From the NCBI GenBank assembly GCA_040218445.1, contig JAVJRK010000015.1:62001-126000 (forward strand): a stretch of DNA of 64,000 nucleotides. Reading direction: 5' to 3'. Position numbers and translations under genes: made by a program. Below are positions 8,745-17,861 of this stretch, piece after piece (positions within the stretch are counted from its first letter, which is position 1; the number at the start of each line of letters is the position of its first letter). The notes beneath the pieces were generated by a model. It saw only the letters and a program-made list of their open reading frames with translations, was not told the DNA's origin and made no database searches. The DNA comes from UBA1479 sp040218445. Its GTDB lineage: Bacteria; Pseudomonadota; Alphaproteobacteria; Rhodospirillales; Casp-alpha2.

Positions 8745-10010
8745 ATGAGTGCCATGACCGGAAAAGAAAAGAACAATCTCCCGCACACCATCCAAAACCG
8801 GAAGGCGCCGATCTATCTTGATTATCAGGCGACCACGCCGGCGGACCCCCGGGTGGTGGAGAAAATGCTGCCGTTCTTCTCTGAACAGTACGGCAACCCC
8901 CATTCGCGCAGCCATTTCTACGGCTGGGAAGCGGAAGACGCGGTCGAGATCGCCCGTGAGCAGGTCGCCTCGATCATCAACGCCAATCCCAAGGAAGTGA
9001 TCTTCACCTCGGGGGCGACGGAATCCAATAATCTGGCGATCAAGGGCGTGGCGCAGTTCTATAAGGACCGCAAGAACCACATCGTGACCGTGGTGACCGA
9101 ACATAAATGCGTGCTCGACAGCTGCCGTCACCTGGAACAGGAAGGCTTCGAAGTCACCTATCTGCCGGTCAAGGAAAACGGCCTGATTGACCTGGACGAA
9201 CTGCGCGCGACGGTGACGGAAAACACCTCGATCGTTTCCGTCATGGGCGTGAATAACGAAATCGGCGTGATCCAGCCGTTGAAGGAAATCGGCGCCATCT
9301 GCCGCGAAAAAGGAGCGTTCTTCCACACCGATTGCGCCCAGGCGGTGGGCAAAATTCCGCTCGACGTCGAAGACATGAACATCGATCTGATGAGCATCTC
9401 TGGCCATAAAATTTACGGCCCCATGGGCATCGGGGCCTTGTATGTGCGCCGCCGCCCGCGTGTTCGTCTGGTGCCGATGATCAACGGCGGCGGTCAGGAA
9501 CGCGGCATGCGGTCCGGCACCCTGCCGACGCCGCTGTGTGTCGGCCTGGGCGAAGCCTGCGCCATCGCCGAAAAGGAAATGGGGGCCGAGAACGAACGCC
9601 TGCGACGCTTGCGCGACCGCATGTACCAAAGCATCGTCGGCCGCCTGCCCGAGGTTTATTTGAACGGCGACATGGATCAGCGTATCCCCGGCAACCTGAA
9701 CATCTCCTTCGCCTTCGTCGAAGGCGAAGGCCTGATGATGGGCATCAAGGACCTGGCGGTGTCTTCGGGATCGGCCTGTACCTCGGCCTCGTTGGAGCCC
9801 AGCTACGTGTTGCGCGCCCTGGGGGTTGAGGTCGAAATGGCCCATACCTCGCTGCGCATCGGCTTCGGACGGTTTACGACCGAACAGGAAGTCGACGACG
9901 CCGTGGAATGCATCATCACGGAGGTCGAACGCCTTCGCGAAATGAGCCCGCTTTGGGAAATGCACAACGAGGGGATCGATATCTCCTCGATCGAATGGGC
10001 GGAACATTAA
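8745..10010 (+). CDS. iscS: Cysteine desulfurase IscS
   Basis: 421 residues. Removes sulfur from cysteine to form a persulfide for IscU scaffold assembly. PLP lysine in SISGHKIYGPMG; catalytic Cys in SSGSACTSASLEPSYVL, the long flexible loop typical of group I desulfurases; IscU-contacting C-terminal tail SPLWEMHNEGIDISSIEW. ATG at 8745 preferred (AGAAGG about 11 bp upstream) over an in-frame TTG at 8736. It has a 10-20 residue N-terminal extension compared with E. coli IscS. Confidence 0.96.
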   Translation: MSAMTGKEKNNLPHTIQNRKAPIYLDYQATTPADPRVVEKMLPFFSEQYGNPHSRSHFYGWEAEDAVEIAREQVASIINANPKEVIFTSGATESNNLAIKGVAQFYKDRKNHIVTVVTEHKCVLDSCRHLEQEGFEVTYLPVKENGLIDLDELRATVTENTSIVSVMGVNNEIGVIQPLKEIGAICREKGAFFHTDCAQAVGKIPLDVEDMNIDLMSISGHKIYGPMGIGALYVRRRPRVRLVPMINGGGQERGMRSGTLPTPLCVGLGEACAIAEKEMGAENERLRRLRDRMYQSIVGRLPEVYLNGDMDQRIPGNLNISFAFVEGEGLMMGIKDLAVSSGSACTSASLEPSYVLRALGVEVEMAHTSLRIGFGRFTTEQEVDDAVECIITEVERLREMSPLWEMHNEGIDISSIEWAEH

Positions 10011-10070
10011 TCTGCCCAGAAACAACCACAATAAACGAATATAATAAGTTCTTAGGAACAGGAGAGTAAA

Positions 10071-10454
10071 ATGGCCTATAGCGACAAAGTCATCGACCAT
10101 TACGAAAAGCCGCGCAACGTCGGCACGCTGGATAAGAACGACACCAGCGTCGGCACCGGTCTGGTGGGCGCGCCCGCCTGCGGTGACGTGATGAAGCTGC
10201 AGATCAAGGTTTCGGAAGAAGGCATCATCGAAGACGCCAAGTTCAAGACCTTCGGCTGCGGTTCGGCCATCGCGTCCAGCTCGCTCATTACCGAATGGGT
10301 CAAGGGCAAGACCGTCGACGAAGCCGGTTCGATCAAGAACACCCAGATCGCCGAGGAATTGGCCTTGCCGCCGGTGAAGATTCACTGCTCGGTCCTGGCG
10401 GAAGACGCCATCAAGGCCGCGATCTCGGATTACAAGACCAAGAAAGGCGCCTAA
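10071..10454 (+). CDS. iscU: Fe-S cluster assembly scaffold IscU
   Basis: 127 residues. Scaffold on which [2Fe-2S] clusters are built from IscS sulfur. The three conserved cysteines are present in GAPACGDVMK, FGCGSAIASSS and IHCSVLAEDA, and the HscA recognition segment LPPVK precedes the last one. AGGAGAG lies a few bases before the ATG. Normal length for the family. Confidence 0.97.
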   Translation: MAYSDKVIDHYEKPRNVGTLDKNDTSVGTGLVGAPACGDVMKLQIKVSEEGIIEDAKFKTFGCGSAIASSSLITEWVKGKTVDEAGSIKNTQIAEELALPPVKIHCSVLAEDAIKAAISDYKTKKGA

Positions 10455-10470
10455 TCCGGCCCCCAGGACA

Positions 10471-10491
10471 CGGGGGAGCTTGCCTCCCCCG
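10471..10491 (+). repeat. iscU-iscA intercistronic hairpin
   Basis: CGGGGGAG (10471-10478) and CTCCCCCG (10484-10491) form a perfect 8-bp GC stem with a 5-nt loop. No T-run follows, so it is more likely an mRNA-stabilising or partial pausing structure than a terminator. It could help explain higher IscU than downstream protein levels. Confidence 0.6.
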
Positions 10492-10536
10492 CGTCGGCAG
10501 GGCTAAGGATGACGCCGAACAAGCAAGCAGGCGACC

Positions 10537-10878
10537 ATGACTGAACGACCGCAAATGATGACCATCACGGACCAGGCCGCCGAGCGCGTAAAGGCGCTGC
10601 TGGACAGCCGTGGAAAACCGTCGGCCGGCGTGCGCGTCGGCATCCGGACGAAGGGCTGCTCGGGCATGTCCTATACCCTTGAGTTCGCGGACGATAAGAA
10701 CGAGTTTGATGAAATCGTCGAGGACAAGGGGGTGCGGATTTATATCGACCCGAAGGCGACCATGTTCATCATTGGAACCGAGATGGATTTTGTCGAGGAC
10801 AAGCTTGAATCGGGCTTTGTCTTCCAGAACCCGAATGAAAAGGGGCGGTGCGGCTGCGGCGAGTCATTCCACATTTGA
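10537..10878 (+). CDS. iscA: A-type Fe-S carrier IscA
   Basis: 113 residues. A-type carrier that takes clusters or iron to apoproteins. Conserved cysteines: one in TKGCSGMSYTLEF and two in GRCGCGESF at the C-terminus (CX~63CXC pattern). The ATG at 10537 gives a six-residue extension before the usual MMTITDQAAERV beginning. Follows iscU after the hairpin. Confidence 0.95.
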   Translation: MTERPQMMTITDQAAERVKALLDSRGKPSAGVRVGIRTKGCSGMSYTLEFADDKNEFDEIVEDKGVRIYIDPKATMFIIGTEMDFVEDKLESGFVFQNPNEKGRCGCGESFHI

Positions 10879-10954
10879 CCGCGGCCGCATTTGATCTTGG
10901 TCCATGGGCGGCCTCCAAGCCTTGGGCGCCTCGACGATAAGGAAAAGAACGCTG

Positions 10955-11617
10955 GTGCAAGCGACAGCAGACAGCGCGGCAAAGACTGATCCCGGTAACG
11001 CCGCCGATGGAACGATCGTACAGGCATGTTGGTCCTGTCAGGGGCCGGTGCCGGTGGCCGAACCTTTCTGCCCCAGTTGCAAGGCGGTGCAGCCGCCGGG
11101 TCAGGCCGATCATTTCCAGCGGATGGGCCTTGCCCGTGGTTTCGAGGTTGATACGGAAGCCCTGGAAAAAACCTACTTCCAATTGCAGCGTCAATTACAT
11201 CCGGACCGTTTCGCGACCCGTACCCCCAAGGAAAAAACCCTCAGCCAGCAACAGGCCACCAGCCTGAACGATGCCTATGAGACTTTGAAGGATCCGTTGG
11301 CGCGGGCCGTGTATCTGGCTCATTTGCAGGGCTTGGATGTGCTGAAGGAAGGCTGTAACGCGCTGACCGACCCGGTCATCCTGATGGAAGCCATGGAAAT
11401 GCGCGAAGCCCTGGCCGAGGCCGAAACCGCCGACGACGTTGGGGGCGTGACCAAGCGGGCGCAGGGCGAGATCGCTGATTGCGAGATGGAACTGTCCCAG
11501 GCCTTTTCCGACGAAAATATGGATGCGGTCGCAACCTTGATCACGCGTCTGAAATACCTGCGTAAGCTGGCGGATGAAACACGCTTTCGCCGGGCCGAGC
11601 TGAGAGGGGTCAGCTAG
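10955..11617 (+). CDS. hscB: Fe-S co-chaperone HscB (J protein)
   Basis: 220 residues from a GTG with AAGGA about 11 bp upstream; an ATG at 10904 in the same frame lacks a ribosome site. The J-domain HPD is in QLHPDRFATRT; a C-terminal helical IscU-binding domain follows. Between the start and the J domain are two CXXC pairs (CWSC and CPSC), a predicted zinc ribbon like that of human HSC20 and absent from E. coli HscB. Stimulates the HscA ATPase and presents IscU. hscA starts 3 bp after its stop. Confidence 0.93.
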   Translation: MQATADSAAKTDPGNAADGTIVQACWSCQGPVPVAEPFCPSCKAVQPPGQADHFQRMGLARGFEVDTEALEKTYFQLQRQLHPDRFATRTPKEKTLSQQQATSLNDAYETLKDPLARAVYLAHLQGLDVLKEGCNALTDPVILMEAMEMREALAEAETADDVGGVTKRAQGEIADCEMELSQAFSDENMDAVATLITRLKYLRKLADETRFRRAELRGVS

Positions 11618-11620
11618 CCC

Positions 11621-13516
11621 ATGGCGCTATTACAGATTCACGAGCCCGGAGAAACACCGGCCCCGCACGAAGGCGATGAAGACGTTGCCGTCGGCATTGA
11701 TCTGGGCACCACCAATTCCGTGACCGCCGTTTCGATCGACGGCAAGACCGAGGTCCTGCGTGACGAAGAAGGGCAGGCACTTGTGCCCTCCGTCGTCGCC
11801 TATGCACCCGACGGCTCACCTATCGTCGGCGGCCTGGCCAAAAGCCTGATCGCCATGCGCCCGGACAGTGTGGTCAGTTCCATCAAACGGCTGATGGGCC
11901 GCGGCATCGGCGACATCAAGGCCGTTGCCGGGCATCTGCCGTTCGATGTCGAGCCGGCGGAAGAAGGCGGCTCCGCCATGGTGCGGATCAACGTCGGCGG
12001 CCGCAAGCTGACGCCTGTGGAGATTTCCGGGCATATCCTGTCTGCATTGAAAGAGCAGGCCGAGGGTGTGCTTGATCGCGAGGTGACTCGCGCTGTGATC
12101 ACGGTGCCGGCCTATTTCGACGACGCCGCGCGCACGGCGACCAAGGATGCGGCCAGGCTGGCAGGGCTGGAAGTTCTGCGCCTGGTCAACGAGCCCACGG
12201 CGGCGGCCCTGGCCTACGGCCTGGATAAGGAGGCCGAAGGTCTTTACGCAGTCTATGACCTGGGCGGCGGGACCTTCGATATTTCGTTGCTACGCATGGA
12301 AAAGGGCGTGTTTCAGGTGCTGTCCACGGGCGGGGATGCGGCTCTTGGCGGGGATGATTTCGATCATGCCATTGCGGAACACTTCCTGAAGGATTGGAAT
12401 GGGGCCACACCAGGGGCGGGGGCCGTCAAACAGGCCATCGCCACGGCGCGCCAGGTCAAGGAAGACCTGAGTACGGCCGACCACGGCACCTGGGCACTTG
12501 ACCTGGATGGCGAACAGCAGGAATTCAGCCTGGATCGGGCCGCCTTCGAAGCGCTGATCGATCAATTGGTATCACGGACCCTGGGCATTTGCGAAAACGT
12601 ATTGGATGACGCCGATGTCGTTCCCGAAGACGTCAAGGGCGTGGTTCTGGTCGGCGGTTCGACTCGGGTGCCGTTGGTGCGCCGTAAGGTCGCCGAATTG
12701 TTCGGGCGCGAGCCGCTTGCCGATATCGACCCGGACGAGGTCGTCGCCGTGGGCGCGGCCCTTCAAGCCGAAGCCCTGACGCGCGGGTCCGATACCTTGC
12801 TGTTGGACGTGACGCCGCTGTCGCTGGGTATCGAGACCATGGGCGGGCTGACGGAAAAGATCATCCCCCGCAATACGCCCATTCCCGTGGCCAAGGCCCA
12901 GGAATTCACGACCTATCAGGATGGGCAGTCGGCCATGGCCGTGCATGTGGTTCAGGGCGAGCGGGAAATGGTTGAACAAAACCGTTCGTTGGCGCACTTC
13001 ACGCTGCGCGGTATTCCGCCCATGACGGCGGGGGCCGCACGCATTCAGGTCACCTATGCCGTCGATGCGGACGGTCTGTTGACGGTCAGTGCGCGCGAGC
13101 AGACGACGGGCGAGGAACAAAGCATCGAAGTGAAGCCGTCTTACGGCCTTAGCGAGGATGAAATGTCCAAAATGCTGTATGACAGCATGAAGCACGCCAA
13201 GGACGATATGACACAGCGTATTTTGGCGGAATCCCGCGTCGATGCCGGCCGTGCGCTGGGGGCCGTGAAAGCGGCCATGGACGTCGATGGCGACCTTCTG
13301 AGCGACGATGAACGCGAAACCATCACCCGTTTGATCGCGGAAACGGAGGCCGCCGTGGCCGGCGACGACCGCGATGCGATCAATGAACAGATCGAAAAAC
13401 TGGAAGAGGGCACGCGTTCGTTCGCTGAAAAGCGCATGGACCGCGGCATTCGTGCCGCGCTGCGCGGCGTCGATGTGGACCGATTGGAACAGGCTGCCGG
13501 CCCGTCCGGCGATTGA
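11621..13516 (+). CDS. hscA: Fe-S assembly Hsp70 chaperone HscA
   Basis: 631 residues, an Hsp70 specialised for IscU. Nucleotide-binding signatures VGIDLGTTNS, YDLGGGTFDIS and VLVGGSTRVP are intact; the linker LLLDVTPLSLGIET leads to the substrate domain, which binds the LPPVK peptide of IscU. Length is close to E. coli HscA (616). The start is immediately downstream of hscB, implying coupled translation. Confidence 0.96.
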   Translation: MALLQIHEPGETPAPHEGDEDVAVGIDLGTTNSVTAVSIDGKTEVLRDEEGQALVPSVVAYAPDGSPIVGGLAKSLIAMRPDSVVSSIKRLMGRGIGDIKAVAGHLPFDVEPAEEGGSAMVRINVGGRKLTPVEISGHILSALKEQAEGVLDREVTRAVITVPAYFDDAARTATKDAARLAGLEVLRLVNEPTAAALAYGLDKEAEGLYAVYDLGGGTFDISLLRMEKGVFQVLSTGGDAALGGDDFDHAIAEHFLKDWNGATPGAGAVKQAIATARQVKEDLSTADHGTWALDLDGEQQEFSLDRAAFEALIDQLVSRTLGICENVLDDADVVPEDVKGVVLVGGSTRVPLVRRKVAELFGREPLADIDPDEVVAVGAALQAEALTRGSDTLLLDVTPLSLGIETMGGLTEKIIPRNTPIPVAKAQEFTTYQDGQSAMAVHVVQGEREMVEQNRSLAHFTLRGIPPMTAGAARIQVTYAVDADGLLTVSAREQTTGEEQSIEVKPSYGLSEDEMSKMLYDSMKHAKDDMTQRILAESRVDAGRALGAVKAAMDVDGDLLSDDERETITRLIAETEAAVAGDDRDAINEQIEKLEEGTRSFAEKRMDRGIRAALRGVDVDRLEQAAGPSGD

Positions 13517-13542
13517 GTAAAAGTTAAGGAACGACAAGAACC

Positions 13543-13893
13543 ATGACCAAGATGTTCAAGATGACCTTCGTGCTGCCCGACGGCACGCCCCAGGAAGTGG
13601 ACGCGCCCGAAGGGCTGTCCGTGCTTGAGGTCGCGCACCGCAACGGCATTGACCTTGAAGGGGCCTGCGAAGGATCGCTGGCCTGTTCGACCTGCCATGT
13701 GGTCGTTGATCAGACGTATTTCGACAAATTGGACGAGCCGACGGAAGACGAAGAAGACATGCTCGATCTTGCTTTTGGTTTGACGCATACCTCGCGCCTG
13801 GGCTGCCAAATCGTCATGAGCGAAGACCTGGACGGCCTGAAAGTGACCTTGCCCAAGGCGACCCGCAACATGATGGTCGACCGCAAGGTTTGA
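13543..13893 (+). CDS. fdx: ISC-type [2Fe-2S] ferredoxin
   Basis: 116 residues. Adrenodoxin-type ferredoxin supplying electrons for cluster assembly. Cluster ligands: CEGSLACSTC plus a fourth Cys in RLGCQIVM. MPKATRN-type C-terminus as in other Isc ferredoxins. AAGGA lies before the ATG; positioned between hscA and iscX as in the classic operon. Confidence 0.95.
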   Translation: MTKMFKMTFVLPDGTPQEVDAPEGLSVLEVAHRNGIDLEGACEGSLACSTCHVVVDQTYFDKLDEPTEDEEDMLDLAFGLTHTSRLGCQIVMSEDLDGLKVTLPKATRNMMVDRKV

Positions 13894-13916
13894 TCGGATA
13901 ATCGGGAGATTAAGGA

Positions 13917-14117
13917 ATGGGACTGCGCTGGACCGATACGATCGACATCGCGATCGAACTGGAAGAAGCCCATCCGGATGCGGACGTTGTGAACCTGCGG
14001 TTCACGGATCTGTGGCAATGGGTTCAGGATTTGCCTGATTTCGAAGACGATCCGCAAAAATCCAACGAAAAGGTTCTGGAAGCCATTCAGATGGCCTGGT
14101 TGGACGAACGCGACTAA
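13917..14117 (+). CDS. iscX: Fe-S assembly protein IscX
   Basis: 66 residues, acidic; the typical IscX pattern LRWTDTIDIAIELEEAHPD and FTDLWQWVQDLPDFEDDP is plain. Modulates IscS as a possible iron-dependent regulator or iron donor. Last gene of the operon; the convergent kinase gene ends 14 bp away. No obvious terminator hairpin separates them. Confidence 0.95.
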   Translation: MGLRWTDTIDIAIELEEAHPDADVVNLRFTDLWQWVQDLPDFEDDPQKSNEKVLEAIQMAWLDERD

Positions 14118-14130
14118 GCGCTGTCGCCTG

Positions 14131-15783
14131 CTAGTTTCGTTGTTCCGACTGCAGCCGCGCTGCGGGAAAACGCACTGTCACCGTTGTTCCTTTTCCGGGC
14201 GCGCTTTCCAGATCCAGCGACCCGTTGTGCATTTCCGTAAGGTTTTTGACCAGGGGCAGGCCCAACCCCACGCCCTTGAAGCGGCGGGTAAAAGCACCTT
14301 CTGCCTGCCCGAATGGGCTTAGGACCTTTTCCCGGTCTTTCTCATCGATGCCTATTCCCGTATCGACGACGCGTAGGGCAAGGCCGCCGTCGGATTCCTG
14401 TTCCATATCTATCCGAACCTTCCCGCCTATGGGCGTGAACTTGATCGCATTGGACAACAGGTTGATCACGATCTGGCGCAGCCTGCGTTCGTCACCGAAG
14501 AACGCAGGCACCGGCTGCAGGTGCAGTTCCAGGTTGATGGCCTCTTTGTTGGCTTCTTCTTCCATCAATTCGACACAAGAGCGAACGGCCGCACCCAGGT
14601 CGAAGGTTTCTTCGTGAGTGTGGATTTCACCAGCCTCGATCAATGAAATGTCGAGCACGTCGTCGATCAGTTCCAGCAAGTGCCGGCCCGACCGTTCGAT
14701 ATTGCTGATGTATTCCACATACTTTTCATTTTCAATCGGGCCGAATGTGCCCAGGGTGATGATCTCGGAGTATCCGATGATGGAGTTGAGCGGCGTGCGG
14801 AATTCGTGGCTCATATTGGCCAGAAAATCGGTTTTCGCGCGGTTGGCGCGTTCGGCCAAATCCTTGGCCTGGGCCAGCTCATGTTCCGAAAGCCATTGTT
14901 TGGTGATGTTGCGGCCGGTTCCCCGATATCCCTTGAAGTTCCCGTTCTTATCGAACACGGGCTTGCCGCTGATCGCCAGGTGGTTCAATTCGCCGTCGGG
15001 GCGCACACGGGAATGAACAAAATCGCGGAACGGCCGATGCGCTTCCAGGTCCGCGATATGGCTTTTCCAGGGTTCTTCGTCGGGGTTGTCCCAAAGGGAT
15101 TCGCGGCGGGTACGGCCAAGGAGTTGTTCGGGCCGAACACCCGAGGCCCAATAAAACCGGTCGGAGAAATAGGTGAAGCGCAGGTTGCCGTCCATTTCCC
15201 AGAACCAGTCCTGGGAGGCTTCGGCGAAATCCCGAAAACGTTCTTCGTTGTCGCGAAGGGCTGCCGTAAGTGCCACCCATTCGCTGACGTCCCGGCGGAC
15301 GGTGAGAATTCCGCCGTCGCGCATATGGTATTCCTTCAGTTCATACCAAATACCGTTGGCAAACCGGTGGACCGGCAACCCCTGTGCATTCTTGTGGCGG
15401 GCAACGCGTTCACGGATGAAGTCTTCTTCGCGCCCGATGGCGTCATCGATCAAGCCACGGTCCGTATTGGCGCGTACGATGTCTTCGAACAGGACGCCGG
15501 GGACGTGCAGCGCTTTCAGGTCTTCGGGAAGGTGGCGCAAATATGCCTGATTGACGAATACCAAGCGGTCTTCGATATCGCAGACGACGACGCCGTCGTC
15601 GACCCGTTCCAAGGCATCGGTCAATGCCCAGGTGTTGATCCCGTGCGGAGTGGTGTTCGTGCCTGTTTGGGGAGAGCTTATATTTTGGGATGCGCGAAGC
15701 TGAGAGAGCTCGCCTTCAAGGGCCTCTATCCGGTCGATCAGCTCGGCCTTCGTGAGGTTTTTCGGTTGTTTATTCCCTGTCAT
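14131..15783 (-). CDS. PAS-domain sensor histidine kinase
   Basis: 550 residues with no membrane span, so probably cytosolic. N-terminal coiled coil (about 8-37), a PAS domain from about 50 (VDDGVVVCDIEDRLVFVNQAY), a second PAS/PAC from about 185 (DWFWEMDGNLRFTYFSDRF), HisKA with NMSHEFRTPLNSIIGY, and HATPase_c with NLLSNAIKFTP, DTGIGI and GVGLGLPLVK. No receiver or output domain and no adjacent regulator gene, so the partner is unknown. It converges on iscX. Confidence 0.9.
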   Translation of the reverse strand: MTGNKQPKNLTKAELIDRIEALEGELSQLRASQNISSPQTGTNTTPHGINTWALTDALERVDDGVVVCDIEDRLVFVNQAYLRHLPEDLKALHVPGVLFEDIVRANTDRGLIDDAIGREEDFIRERVARHKNAQGLPVHRFANGIWYELKEYHMRDGGILTVRRDVSEWVALTAALRDNEERFRDFAEASQDWFWEMDGNLRFTYFSDRFYWASGVRPEQLLGRTRRESLWDNPDEEPWKSHIADLEAHRPFRDFVHSRVRPDGELNHLAISGKPVFDKNGNFKGYRGTGRNITKQWLSEHELAQAKDLAERANRAKTDFLANMSHEFRTPLNSIIGYSEIITLGTFGPIENEKYVEYISNIERSGRHLLELIDDVLDISLIEAGEIHTHEETFDLGAAVRSCVELMEEEANKEAINLELHLQPVPAFFGDERRLRQIVINLLSNAIKFTPIGGKVRIDMEQESDGGLALRVVDTGIGIDEKDREKVLSPFGQAEGAFTRRFKGVGLGLPLVKNLTEMHNGSLDLESAPGKGTTVTVRFPAARLQSEQRN

Positions 15784-15894
15784 CTAGGTCCCTATGACCT
15801 TCAAGGAGCATCCCAAGATATGTAGCCTATTTGCCGATTGATTGACATATAACATAAATGAAGCCGCTATGGCGGGTCTTGCGAAAGGGTGAAC

Positions 15895-16662
15895 ATGCCA
15901 CTTGCCGACGTTATGATTTTTAACACATCCATTCCATTGCTGGATGGTCTGGCATTGCTGTGGTTCCTTACGGGGGCGATCGGCTATACGGCTGTTGCCG
16001 ATCAGATCGCCTGGGGGAAACGGCCCATGGCCGTAGTACTGCACGATTACCGTCTGCGCTGGATGGAGCGCATGCTGGAGCGAGAAAATCGGATGGCCGA
16101 CGTGCAGATCGTCAATGCCTATATCCGCTCCGGCGGACTGTTCATTTCCACCACGCTGCTGGTGCTTGCCGGGGTCGTCGCACTCCTTGGGCAGATCGAG
16201 AACCTGCGCGTCATCATTCACGATATTTCCATGGCGCAGCCCGCATCGCGGCGTTTGATGGAATTTCGCATATTCATTCTGGTGCTTGTGTTCGTCTACG
16301 CGTTTTTCAAGTTCGCCTGGTGCCTGCGGCAATTCAATTACACGCTTGTGATGATCGGCGCCGCGCCGCAATCAACGCAATGTGACGAAACCATCATGCA
16401 GGGCTTTCCTGCCCGGGCGGCGGTGATCCTTTCGCGCGCCCAGGACAACTTCAACCGCGGCCTGCGGTCTTATTATTTCGCCCTGGCCCTGTTGCCGTGG
16501 TTTATCCATCCGGTGCTGCTGTTTATCACGACGATTTGGGTGATCCTGGTTCTGTACCGCAGGGATTTCCGCTCGGTAACGCTCAAGACTTTGGCTGAAA
16601 TCGGGGCGTCCGACGGCAAACCAGCACAGGACAAGCCCGTCACGGCGGCTCCTACCATTTGA
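15895..16662 (+). CDS. DUF599 family membrane protein
   Basis: About 255 residues. The DUF599 pattern is recognisable: WFLTGAIGYTAVAD, RLRWMERMLERENRMADVQ, FKFAWCLRQFNY and SRAQDNFNRGLRSYYFALA, with about four transmembrane segments. ATG at 15895 has AAAGG 6 bp upstream; a GTG two codons earlier is possible. Function unknown. mnmA begins 48 bp downstream in the same direction and may be cotranscribed. Confidence 0.85.
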   Translation: MPLADVMIFNTSIPLLDGLALLWFLTGAIGYTAVADQIAWGKRPMAVVLHDYRLRWMERMLERENRMADVQIVNAYIRSGGLFISTTLLVLAGVVALLGQIENLRVIIHDISMAQPASRRLMEFRIFILVLVFVYAFFKFAWCLRQFNYTLVMIGAAPQSTQCDETIMQGFPARAAVILSRAQDNFNRGLRSYYFALALLPWFIHPVLLFITTIWVILVLYRRDFRSVTLKTLAEIGASDGKPAQDKPVTAAPTI

Positions 16663-16710
16663 TTGGTGACGGTCCTTTTCGTTGCGGGGCAGAAAGCCTA
16701 TATTCCGCCC

Positions 16711-17838
16711 ATGAGCAACCCTGTGATCAATTTAGGCTTGGGCAAGAAGCCCGCCGATACACGTGTCGTCGTCGCCATGTCCGGTGGGGTCGATAGTTCG
16801 ACCGCGGCCGCCCTGGTTAAGGAAGCGGGCTATGACACCGTCGGCATGACCATGCAGCTGTATGATCAGGGTGCAGTGGTGCCGGGGCAGAAAACCTGCT
16901 GTGCGGGCCGGGATATCCTGGATGCTCGCCGTGTCGCCGATCAACTGGGCTTTCCCCATTACGTTCTGAATTACGAAAGCCGGTTCAAAGAACAGGTCAT
17001 GGACGACTTCGCCGATACCTATTTGCGGGGTGAAACGCCCATTCCCTGTGTGCGCTGTAACCAGACGGTCAAGTTCAAGGACATGCTGGGGCAGGCGCGT
17101 GAACTGGGGGCGGATGCGCTCGTCACCGGGCATTACGTACGCCGGGTCGACGGCGACGGGGGGGCAGAGCTTCACCGCGCGGCCGACCCGACCAAGGATC
17201 AGAGCTATTTCCTGTTCACGACCACGGGCGAACAACTCGACTTTCTGCGCTTTCCCCTAGGGGGCATGGACAAGGCGGAAACCCGCGCCCATGCTCAGCG
17301 CCTGGGTCTTGCTGTCGCGGACAAGCCGGAAAGCATGGACATCTGTTTCGTACCTGACGGCAATTATGCCAGCATCGTCGAGCGCCTGCGTCCCGAGGCC
17401 CATGACCCCGGCGAGATCGTCAACCAAGCGGGCGAAGTCCTGGGACGGCATGACGGCATCATCAATTTCACGGTCGGGCAGCGCAAGGGGCTGGGGATCG
17501 GCGGCATGGGGGATCCGATTTACGTGATCCGGTTGGAGCCCGACACGCGCCGCGTGGTTGTCGGCCCGAAATCGGCCCTGGGCAAGGAAAGCCTTTCCGT
17601 TCACGAGGTCAATTGGTTGGGTGACGGGCCGCTGCGGTCCAAGGTTCATCGGGTCGAGGTCAAGATCCGATCCATGTTCAAGCCCGTGCCCGCCACCCTG
17701 TTCGGCACCGGCGACGATACGGCGCAGGTCAAGTTCGATGGCCCCCAGGACGGCGTGGCCCCCGGCCAGGCTTGTGTGTTCTATCAAGGGGACAGGGTCC
17801 TGGGCGGAGGATGGATCGCCCGGGAAACCGGGACATAG
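16711..17838 (+). CDS. mnmA: tRNA-specific 2-thiouridylase
   Basis: 375 residues. Thiolates U34 of Lys, Glu and Gln tRNAs using sulfur from a desulfurase relay. The PP-loop SGGVDSS is near residue 25; catalytic Cys in IPCVRCNQTVKFKD and persulfide Cys in SMDICFVPDG; QRKGLGIGG in the central domain. The open frame starts 16 codons earlier, but MSNPVINLGLGKK fits the family better. mnmC lies at 50.0 kb, so both halves of the mnm5s2U route are present. Confidence 0.95.
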   Translation: MSNPVINLGLGKKPADTRVVVAMSGGVDSSTAAALVKEAGYDTVGMTMQLYDQGAVVPGQKTCCAGRDILDARRVADQLGFPHYVLNYESRFKEQVMDDFADTYLRGETPIPCVRCNQTVKFKDMLGQARELGADALVTGHYVRRVDGDGGAELHRAADPTKDQSYFLFTTTGEQLDFLRFPLGGMDKAETRAHAQRLGLAVADKPESMDICFVPDGNYASIVERLRPEAHDPGEIVNQAGEVLGRHDGIINFTVGQRKGLGIGGMGDPIYVIRLEPDTRRVVVGPKSALGKESLSVHEVNWLGDGPLRSKVHRVEVKIRSMFKPVPATLFGTGDDTAQVKFDGPQDGVAPGQACVFYQGDRVLGGGWIARETGT

Positions 17839-17861
17839 GGGCTGAGCCCACCCAGGGTGTG

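Noticed and set aside
8664..10385. 573-codon open frame on the minus strand opposite iscS and iscU
   Set aside because: A shadow frame in GC-rich DNA; the plus strand encodes complete, well-conserved IscS and IscU, and the antisense product has no recognisable motif.
10471..10491. Terminator after iscU
   Set aside because: Strong hairpin but no T-run, and the isc genes continue; recorded as an intercistronic hairpin instead.
13893..14131. Terminator between iscX and the convergent kinase gene
   Set aside because: No adequate inverted repeat is present in the 14 bp between the stops.
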